NCBI GenBank assembly: GCA_965226645.1
Contig: CBDDDL010000004.1
Span: forward strand, 558,001 to 622,000
Source of the DNA: Poriferisodalis sp965226645
Lineage (GTDB): Bacteria > Actinomycetota > Acidimicrobiia > Acidimicrobiales > Poriferisodalaceae
Direction of reading: 5' to 3'
DNA: 64,000 nucleotides
Shown: piece after piece, positions 48,299-57,900 of the stretch
How the letters are laid out: each line of letters starts with the position of its first letter
Numbering within the stretch: the stretch's first letter is position 1
Program-made: the position numbers and the translations under genes
Notes under the pieces: model-generated
Seen by the model: only the letters and a program-made list of their open reading frames with translations
What the model was told of the DNA's origin: nothing
Databases searched by the model: none

Positions 48299-48420
48299 TT
48301 GGTTCATTTCTCAGCCGATCTCCGCGGAAGACTCAGACACACCTCACCGGACCGCCAAATCAACCCGACACAAACACCTACTGACAGGCCCCAGACACGG
48401 CTTACTCAGCAGGCTCCTAG

Positions 48421-48717
48421 CTCTACCGCCAACCCGACCTGCGAGCCGACATCAACCGACTCCGCCGAACCACCACAGCCCAGGCTGTCCCCGTTCCATC
48501 ACCCGAACGAGGATCAGCCGAATCGCTGCGACACCGACTCGAGGCCGCCCTCGACGAGATCACCAGACTCAAAGCCGACAACCACCAACTCCGAGAACAC
48601 CTCGCCCAGCACCTCGGCCACCGACGCCACAACCGCATCCCCGCCCCCGTCAGCGACATGTCCCCCACACAAAACCCCAACTCCGAACCACCACAACGCC
48701 CAGCCCTCCAGATAAGC
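48421..48717 (+). pseudogene. tnpC: tnpC (DUF6262-type), 3' fragment, open into the ISL3 tail
   Basis: It continues the family sequence after the missing Trp: LYRQPDLRADINRLRR, then a coiled coil (RHRLEAALDEITRLKADNHQ, LREHLAQHLGHRR). No stop codon separates it from the ISL3 C-terminus; the frame runs on to the TAA at 48847-48849. Confidence 0.72.
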
Positions 48718-48849
48718 ACCAACAACTTGGCGAAGCTGATCAAGCGAGTGTCGTTCGGGATCACCAACTTCGACCACTACCGCATCCGAGTCCTACTGTA
48801 TGCCGGAAAACCCGACTGGACCCTGCTCGACACCCTCACTCCACGCTAA
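48718..48849 (+). pseudogene. ISL3-family transposase, 3' fragment
   Basis: It encodes NNLAKLIKRVSFGITNFDHY, then RIRVLLYAGKPDWTLLDTLT, the conserved end of ISL3 transposases (NNLIKRIKRVAFGFRNFxxYRIRxLLYxG). It completes the gene broken at 36090. Confidence 0.85.
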
Positions 48850-48862
48850 AACGCGAAGAGCC
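48839..48862 (-). repeat. right terminal inverted repeat of the ISL3 element
   Basis: It pairs with 34827-34850. The target duplication AGTAATCC follows at 48863-48870. Confidence 0.8.
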
Positions 48863-48933
48863 AGTAATCCCGAAGCGTGTCTCGACACTTCAGCGTCAAA
48901 GACTCAGTTCGCTCGGCCGAGCCTCATCGCCGG

Positions 48934-51900
48934 TCAGCTCTCGTTGTCGATGATGGTGGCGACGGCGGCGAGGTCGCGACCGTCGACGTTGGTCAGCTCG
49001 AGCAGCAGCGTTTCTCGGGATTCGGCTGTCGTGTCGTCGCAAATCGTGACGCTGATAGTCACCTCTGTCTCTGTCGGCTGTACAACGACGCTGCCGGACG
49101 GGAACTCGAAGTCGACACCGTCGGTGGCACAGTCGTCTCCGCCGGTCGCTGAGCCGCCGGTCGGGGCGACTTCGTAGCGAAGTGTGAACGGGTCCGTGCC
49201 TCTGTGGTCGCGTCGCACCGCGAAATCTGCCGTCGCCGTTCCTTCGCGCACGTTGACGTCGTCCACCCACCAGCCTGGATCGTCGTCGGTGATGGTGCCT
49301 ACTGCGATTCCGTCGCCGACCTCGAGGTTGTCGGGGTCGCTGAGCACAAGCAGGAACGTCTCGTCGGGTTCGTCGATGCTGTCGTTTGTGATCGGCACGG
49401 TCACCGTCGCCATTGTTTCGCCAGCGGCAAAGTCGATCCTGCCAGATGTGTGCGTGTAGTCCTGATCAGGGATCGCCGCGGTATCTCCCGCTGGGCTGTG
49501 CACCTCGGTGGCGTAGGCGAGGCTGGACGGCTCCTGGTCAGGAGCGTGCAGGCGAAGAGTGAACTCCACTGCGCCACCGGACTCCGAGGCCGACCCTTCG
49601 CTCACCGACACAATCGGTGGATCCCGGTCGATGATGGTGCCCCACGCCATGCGGTTGCCCAGCACCGCGCCGACCGGGTTGCTGAGCCAACCAATGAACA
49701 TCTCGTCGGGCTCGGGGATGTCGTCGTTCAATACGTTCACACATATTTGATCTTCGGCCGAGCTGATGTACCGCGTATTGCCTTGGAATGAGGGGATGCC
49801 GTAGTCGACTCCTGGTGTGGCAGCACGGTCGCCCAGCCAGGGCGCCTCCAGCGACTCATAGTCCACAGCGATCGGCTCGCCGGGATGGTTGCTGGTGGTC
49901 ACGGCGAAGCACAACAGAGAGATGTTGTTGTAGTCCGATTCCGTTGCGCTGGCGTCGGCGATGGTGATGACAGGCAGGTTGTCGTCGCCGTCGTCGTCTC
50001 GGATCGTGGCTGTCGCGGAGCCGTCGCTGATGGTCGCGCTGACGGCTGCGCTGAGCAGCAGCTCGAATGTCTCGTCCTCGTCCTCGTCGTCGTCGTCGAC
50101 AATCGGCACGTTCACGAACACACTGCGGGTTCCGGCATCGAAGGTGGCGGTGCCCGAGGTCTGAGTGTAGTCCTCGGGCTGGGTGGCGGTGCCGTCGACG
50201 GTGGCGTATTTCACAGACACCGGCAGGGTGTTGTCGCGATCGAGCTGCAGCCGGAACACGGCAGTACCGGCGCTCTCGAGCACCTCGATGTCCTCGGCGT
50301 CCACGTTCACCGAATCGTTATCGGTGATCCGAGCGCGTCCCAAGAAGTTGAACGCGATGAAGTAGGTATATGTCCTACTCTCAAACAGGGCCATGAATGA
50401 TTCGGTCTCCTCGACCGTGTCGTCGTCGATGATCTGCACCGAGACCTCCACCAGAACGTCGCCGGCGGGCAGGGTCACGTTCGCGTTGCGTGCGACGAAG
50501 TCCGAGGCTGCCGTCGCCTGAGGTCCGGAGACGTAGGAGTCATACCAGCCCGGGCCGGGAGGTATCAGTGCTTCGAGAGCTTGCGTCTCATCTATCCGGA
50601 TGGGAACGGTCACGTCGTGTGCGAAAGGACGTCCCAATTCCAGGTCGAATACCAGCTGCCCGTCGCTCTCGGAGCCGATCAGCCCCCCGGCGTTTCTGGC
50701 CTTGATGCTGAGAAGCGTCTTTCCATCATCGTCATGGACTCGCCCCACGACAATGGTTGTGGCCAACTCGGCGTTCACCGGGTTGCTCAAGAAGAGGTGC
50801 ACGTACCGACGGGGCCACCCGGATATGGTCGAATCCCCTATCGGTGTACACGCGACGTTGTCGTCATCAACTGGGACCGTGACCGTAGCAGTGGTCGAGC
50901 CGTGCTCGAACACGAGCATCCCCTCGATGGTCGGGGCGCTCCCAATGCAACCGCTGTTCCAGCCTCTCGACGAGTAGTCCACGGTCACCTCAAGGTTGCT
51001 GGGATGGCTGAGCGTCACCCTCCAGATGAGAAACCCGTCACTCTCCACGATATTGGGTCTTGCCACTGTGATGCGGGGCAGGTCGTCGTCGTCGAGGATG
51101 CTGCCGGCGGCTTCGTTGGCAGCAATGTCCGCGTTGACGGGATTACTCAGGCGAACCAGGAACAATTCGGTGGGTTCGACGAAAACGTCTTCCGCGAGCT
51201 CGACGGTGACGGTGGCGGTTGTGTCGCCTGCTGGGATCGTGACGGTTCCTGTGGCGGCGGTGTAGTCCTCGGGTTGGATGGCAGTTCCGTCGAATGTGGC
51301 GTAACTCACCGTGACATCTCCATCGGCGGCACCAATTTCGTAGGCGTGGCTCAGCGTCACCGTGAATTCGATGGAGCCGTCGCCTTCGGATGCTTGAGCG
51401 TCCCCGATGCTGAGCCGTGGTTGTTCGTTGTCGAGAATGGTCGCGGTCGCTGTGCCCGCATCGGCTGCGACGACAGCGTTCGTGGGGTTGCTCAGGGTGA
51501 TGTCGAACGTCTCGGTGTCTTCTGCGACGTCGTCGTCGACGACGAATACGGAAATCTCGCCGATCTCGAGCCCTGCGGGAATCGTGAGCGTGCCGCTGGC
51601 CCCACTTGTTGACGTCGCGTAGTCGGATCCGGCTGTCGCCGGATTGTCCCCGTCGCCATCCGAGGTTTGGTAGTCGACGGTGACGGGTTCGCTGCTCCTG
51701 CGGCTGAGGGTGACCCTGAATACGGCAGGGCTGTCGGTCTCGAGCAGTCTGGTGTCCTCGATGAAGATCCGTGGTTCGCTGTCGTTGTCGCGGATCGCAC
51801 CGACGCCGGTGTTGTCGTCGAGCGCCGCGAACGTCGCCTCGCCAAGCTGAACTAGGAATGTCTCGTCTGATTCGTCGATGTCGTCGTCGACGGTCGCAAT

Positions 51901-54900
51901 GTTGATGTAGGCGGTGTCACTGCCAGCGGTGAACGTCAGCGTGCCCGAGCCGGCCGTGTAGTCGTCGTCGGGCGTTGCCAGGTTGTCCCCTACGCCACGT
52001 GGCTCCGTCGCCCACGGAACCGAGACGGTGCGGCCGCTGGCTGTGTTCATAGTGACGGCGAAGCGAAGCGTTTCGCCTTCGGGTTCGCCGGCGTCAGCGA
52101 TGCTGATCTGCGGCAGCGGGTCGTTGTCGTTGATGGTGCCGGTGGCGGTGCCGTCCACGATTCGGGCGCCGCTCGGGTCGCTCAGGCGCAGCCAGAAGGT
52201 CTCGATGTGCTCGTTTAAGGCGTCGTCGCGCAACGGCACCGTGATGATTGCTTCGGTGCTGCGAGCGGGCACGGTGAGCGTGCCGCTGACAGCGGTGAAG
52301 TCCTGCGCGGGCGTGGCAGCGGTGCCGCCGGCGGTGGGGTCGGCGATCGCCTCGAATTCGACGGTGATCGCTTGGGCCGATTCCGTGCTGAGGCTGACGG
52401 TGAAGCTCGCCGTGGCCCCCTCGGTTGCCGCTGTGTCGGCGACCGACATCGCCGGAAGATCGTCATCATCGAGGATGGTGGCGACCGCTGTGTCGGTACC
52501 GATCGTGACGGTGGCACTCGCGTTGCTGAGCTTGAGCCGGAATGTCTCGGTTTGCTCGATGACGCTGTCATTCACCAGCTGAACCGTCACTGGCCGACTG
52601 AGCTCTCCTGCGGTGAACGTCAAGGCGGGGGGACTCGACGTTGCGACGAAGTCGTCTGTCGCTGTCGCTGTCGCGTCTTCGGTCGCGTAGTCAACGGTGA
52701 TGTCAGTGGTGGCTGCACGGCTGAGCCTCACGACGAAGTCGACGCTTACGCCATCTCCTTCTCGCACAGGGTCAGGGTTGTCGACGAGAATCTGTGGAAC
52801 GCCGTCGTCGTCGAGGATTCGAGCGACGCCTACGAAGTCCGCAAGACGGGTGTGCTGCGGGTCGGACAGCACCAGCTGGAACCTCTCCACCTCCTCCGCG
52901 ACGCTGTCATCGACAAGCGCTACTTCTACGGTGACGCTCGTGTCGCCCGCTGGGATCGTCGCCTGGTTGTCAGGCGCCTGTGGGGCGGTGTAGTCGTCGC
53001 CAGCGACCGCAGTGATGTCGGCGGTGTTGTAGGTGACGATCACGTCACGGCCGCTGCGCTCGCTCAGCGTCAGCGTGAACACCGATGGAGTGCCGTCGCC
53101 GTTCTCGGTCACTTCGGGGTCGTCGATCGACAGCGAAGGCACCGGGTCGTCGTCGATGATGACGCCCGCTGCTTCGGCGTCTTCCAGCGCAGCACCCACC
53201 GGGTCCGACAAGCGCAGATACAGCCGCTCCGCTTCTTCGTCGAGGCGGTCCAGCTCGGTCTGGATGCGCACCGTGGCGGACGTCTGGCCCGCCAGGATGC
53301 GAACGGTCCCAGGCCGGGTCTCGAACGCGGCGCTGTAGTCGTCGCCAGCGGTAGCGCTGTCCGCAGCGGTCGTGTACTCGACCGTGATGTCCTGGCTGCG
53401 GGGCGTGCCTTCGAAGCCGACCTCGAATACCAGCACGCCTCCCTCGTCGACGAACGCGTCGGCCACACTGACCTGTCGCTCGGTGACATCGCGAATGGTC
53501 CCCTGGCCGATCCGATTGTCGAGCAAGAGGCCGTCGCCACTGCCCAGAGGCAGATCCACAAAGAACTCCTCATCGCCCTCAACCTCATAGTCGCCCAAGG
53601 CCGTCACCGACACGACCTGGCGAGTGACGCCTGCGTCAAAGCTGACCCTTCCGCTTCGGGCGCCGTAGTCGCCCGGAGCCGTTGCGCCGTCGCTTCCGGC
53701 GCCGTCTCGGGTGGCGAACCCCACAGACGTCCGTCGACCGCTCTCGGCGTCGAGCTCGACGACGAATTCGAGATCGTCGCCTTCGTCCGCAGCAGCATTC
53801 GAGATGCTCACCCCCGGCGGTTCGTCGTCGTCAGTGATGCGTCCGACGGCAACATTGCCGTCCGGGTCCGGAGCTGCGCCGACAGGTTTCGTGACTGTCA
53901 AGTTGACGTACTCTTCATCGAATTCGTCAAATGCGTCCTCGATGGTCCTGACCGGAATCGTGACCGAAAGTCTCCCAGGCAGGATCGCCGCGGTGCCTCG
54001 CCGCGGTTCGTAGTCGTCGCCCTGCGTCGCCGCGGGTGTCGAGCCGTCTGATGTCTCGTAGTCGAACTCCACAGGTTCCACCGTGGGCTTGTCGAGTCGC
54101 ACCACGAAACTCAAGAGGTCGCCTTCTGTTGTCACCGTTGCATCGTCGGCAGGGAGTCGGAGGAGTGTGGCGTCGTCCTCGACGATGGTCACGGTGATCG
54201 TCCAAGAAGCAAGGGGACTGTGTTCAAAGTATCCGAAATGCCCAAGTCGGCCCTCCATGACGATCGTCTCATCGCCCTCGACAGTGTTGTCGTCGAGCAA
54301 GACGAGCGGAATCACGAGTTCACGTTCCAACGCGACAACCTCGAGAGCGCCGGGACGAACAAAGTCGGCACTACGTGCAGCAGTGCTGTCGCTTCCGATC
54401 GTCAACGTCCAAGTAGTGGTCGTGCAATAGGGCCGTTCGAACTCCACGACGATCAAGGCAAAGCCAGCGTCTTCGCCGACGCTCAGCGGGCGCGCAGTTA
54501 CCGGCTGGACAGTGTCCGACACGTTGTCCCAGATCTCTCCGGGAAGCGGTCCGACACAGTCGATGTTGCCGAGGATGGTTCCCACTGCAGTGGAATCGGC
54601 CGACACCGCGCCTTGCGCATCGCGCAACTCGAACAAGAACTGCTCGTCGAATTCGGAATCACTGTCGGTGAGCGCATCGACATAGACAGTCTTGAACTGC
54701 TCGCCGACCGCAAACACAAGCGGAGCACCCGGTGGCGCAGACGACACAGATGCGTAGTCCAAGCCCGCAGTCGCCGAACCGAGCCCCGGTTGCAGATCGA
54801 CAGTCGCGTAATCGACCGTCACCAGCGAGCCCGCTGGCTCGCTCAGCGAGACAACAAAGCCGAGCATTCCTCCCTCAGCCGCCTGAGCGTCCGCGACCGT

Positions 54901-57900
54901 GATCTTGACCCGAGGACCGTCAGTGATAGTGCCCAACCCCACCGTGTCCAAGAACCGAGCGAACGCCTCCACAAAGTTCGGGTCGCCGACGACGGGTGCG
55001 CGTATGTCCACGAACAGTGTCTCGTCGCCCGCGTCGCTGTCAATACTCGTGAGCACCTCCAGCACTACCGAAGAAAGCACACCAGGGGTACCGGGATCGA
55101 TCGTCGCCCGCGTCCACATGTCAACTGGCTCGTAGTCGACTCCGGCCGTTGCGCTGCCGTCGCGTGTTCTCCAGTCGAATGACACGGTACGACCGCTCGC
55201 AGCGTCGAGGGCAACTTCGAATTTCAGCGGTTCGCCTTCGAGGGCAACCGCATCTGAGATGAAAATACGCGGCTCGTCATCGCCATCAATGATGGTCACG
55301 GTGCCGCGCACCCAGTCTTCGCTTTGATACCGAAGCGGCATCGTATTGCCCCATTTGTAGTCCAGGTACCACGTCTCGTTCGGCTCGTCGATCCCGTCGC
55401 GGGTTGCTATCCTCGCCCAACCTGTCAATTCGACATCCGGGTAAGTCCACTGAGTTGCCCGAGTCCTCTGATTCTCGTCTCCTGGCAAGCAACTATGCGG
55501 AGCGATGTCGGCGCAGGTAGCGGTGCCAAGCCCGAGACGACTCACGAAACTAAATCCGCCGCTCCTGTCGCAAAGCGGCTGACTGAAGTCAAGCCCGGGG
55601 TGGCCGTTTTTGCCTTCGATGACGTCGATGTCAGTCGCGATCATGAGCGGAATCGGCTCGTTCGGATCGTCGACGTCGATGCACTTCGGGTTGATGGTGC
55701 CGATACCGACGGCACGGTCGATAGTCGCATTGGAGGGGCCGGAGATTGCGACGTACACCGTCTCGGGTGGCTCCGGGATGTCGTCCCCGATCGTGCGGAC
55801 TTGGTATTCCAGAGAAGTCTCGCCGGCGTCGAGCGTCAATGGCACCTGCCGCATGGCCTCAATGTCGGTGGAGCTTGCGGTGCCGCCATCCACGACTCCG
55901 ATATTGAACGTGACAGCCTTGCTGGTGGGCGTCTTTGCCCAGTTGCCGTGAACGTCCTTGGCAACCAATTGCACGACAAATTCCAGCGGGCTGCCTTCGT
56001 CTGCCGTCGCGTCCGTGATGCGAAGCGCGGGTGGGTCTTGGTCGCGGATCGTGCCGGTGCCTTCGGTGTCACCAGGCGAAGCGATGGGGTCGTCGGGGTC
56101 GACGGACAGCACCAGCGCGAAGATCTCGTCGTCTTCGTCGACGGTGTCGGTGTACGTTGTCACCGGAACCTTCAGCCAGTTTGAATCTCCCGCATTTCCT
56201 GGCTCGAAGGTGATTGAGCCATTTGCCCCGAGGTAGTCCGCCCCTGGGTCTACTGCCGGCCCTTCCACGGCGCTGTCGCGATGTTGGGTCTGATACCCGA
56301 CCTCCACAGTCCCTGTGAGCTGGTCCATTGGGAATGGATGCTCCTCGGGTATGCCGTCGTTGTCTTCGTCTCGCAGTTGAAGCAACGAAATGACGAACTC
56401 CAGGTCGGTGCCCTCAACGGCCTCCGGGTTGTTGACCCGCACGATGGCCGGGGGGACGTCATAGATCGTTCCGTAGGCGATTCCGTCGTCGATCGCCGCG
56501 TTGCTCTCATCGCTCAACGTCAGCGCCAATTGATCCGGGCTTTCGGAGATCTTGTCGGGCAGCGTCGACACCGCCTCTACGTTCAGCCGCTTCACAGAAG
56601 TCGGGTTTAGGCCGCAGACGGCTATGTGGTCCGCTGCTGTCGCTCCGGGCGTGGACGGGGAGAAAGTCAGCATTCCGGTTATGTCTGCGTCGTAGTCCCG
56701 ACCGGCCTTTGCAGAGACGCTGTCGGTGCGGTACCTGACGGTCACCGTTTCGTTCGCTCGCTGGTTGCACAAAGTGACCGCGAAGACGAGGCTCTGCCCT
56801 TCCTTGGCGGATGCGTCGTTGGCGATGAGGCGCGGCGGGTCGACGTGTTCGATGGTGCCGATCCCGTAGGCCTCGTCGGGATCCCCGTTGTTCGGATCCC
56901 GGTCGAACAGAATTGCGTGTTGGGGATTGAGCAGTGTCAGTCGTAGCTTTTCGGATTGCTCGATCTTGAGGTCATGGAGAAGTTCGATGTCGACGTTCAG
57001 CGCCGTGGTGCCGAGAGGAAACGACAGGGTTCCATCGAGCTTGTTCTGGTCGGGTTTCGTCTGGAAATCCGGGTCAGTCACGAGGACGCCGGGGGCCGTA
57101 GCGGCATTGGGCGCTGCGCCGTGGCCGGCAATCTGGTATTGAACCTCTACGGTCTCGCCGTCTCTCGCGCTGGTCGATGTGACGGTGAACGACCGGGTGT
57201 CGCCTTCAGAGCCCGAGAAGTCGTTCACGGACAGCACCGGGGGCGGGTCGTCTTTGATGGTGCCGATCCCGTAGGCCTCGTCGGGATCCCCGTTGTTCGG
57301 ATCCCGGTCGAACAGAACTGCGCCTACGGGATCGAGCAGTGTCAGCCGTAGCAGTTCGGATTGCTCGATCTTGAGGTCATGGAGAAGTTCGATGTCGACG
57401 TTCAGCGTCGTAGTGCCAGGAGGAAACGACAGGGTTCCATCGAGCTTGTTCTGGTCGGGTTTCGTCTGGAAATCCGGGTCAGTCACGAGGACGCCGGGGG
57501 CCGTAGCGGCATTGGGCGCTGCGCCGTGGCCGGCAATCTGGTATTGAACCTCTACGGTCTCGCCGTCTCTCGCGCGGGTCAATGTGACGGTGAACGACCG
57601 GGTGTCGCCTTCAGAGCCCGAGAAGTCGTTCACGGACAGCACCGGGGGCGGGTCGTCTTTGATGGTGCCCACCGCAGTGAGTTCGGCGTTGGGGTCGTCG
57701 AGCAGGTCAGGGTCGCCGTCGAACATGCTGTCGAGGCTCGGATTTCGCAGCACCAGCTGGACGGTCTCGTCGTCCTCGGGCAGATAGTCGGGCAGCAACC
57801 CCAATGCCACCGTTTGCGAAGAAGTAACGCCCGCTGCGAACGTCAACTTTCCGGCGGCCGTGTTAGGGGGGTCGAATTGATAGTCGGGGTCTGATTCGCG

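Larger units (their letters stand above)
46831..48345 (+). mobile_element. integrase-core IS inserted in the IS1182 right end
   Basis: ACCGGAC flanks both sides (46824-46830 and 48346-48352), a 7-bp target duplication. The inner ends share CCGCGGAG and AATGAACCAA in inverted orientation (about 46847-46880 and 48298-48329). The transposase genes are at 46915-48298. A degraded copy of this IS forms the scar at 6.2-6.9 kb. Confidence 0.75.
45117..48416 (+). mobile_element. IS1182-family element inserted in tnpC, split near its right end
   Basis: Ends GGAGTGTGCTGA (45117-45128) and TCAGCAGGCTCC (48405-48416) match at 10 of 12 positions when inverted. Before the IS630 insertion the left flank would have been CTAG, as on the right (48417-48420). 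The integrase-type IS at 46831-48345 sits between the transposase gene and the right end. Confidence 0.7.
36091..48717 (+). mobile_element. Tn554-like transposon with three recombinase genes (tnpA-tnpB-tnpC), inserted in ISL3
   Basis: Between the two halves of the ISL3 transposase lie two tandem tyrosine recombinases and a DUF6262-type small protein, the usual tnpA-tnpB-tnpC order of Tn554-type elements. Both ends are asymmetric, without obvious inverted repeats, as expected for that group. Near the left end TTCTCTGGAG(C/T)GTGTCG occurs twice (about 36097 and 36165), possibly recombinase-binding sites. No passenger gene such as resistance is present; the interior is filled with other IS elements. 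Confidence 0.75.
34827..48862 (+). mobile_element. outermost ISL3-family insertion sequence, split by later insertions
   Basis: Left end GGGGCTTCGCGTTTGCGCG and right end (reverse complement) GGCTCTTCGCGTTTTAGCG are terminal inverted repeats. They are bounded by AGTAATCT (34819-34826) and AGTAATCC (48863-48870), an 8-bp target duplication with one mismatch. The transposase begins at 34932, breaks at about 36090, and its C-terminus resumes at about 48718. Without the insert the element would be about 1.4 kb, normal for ISL3. Confidence 0.85.
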
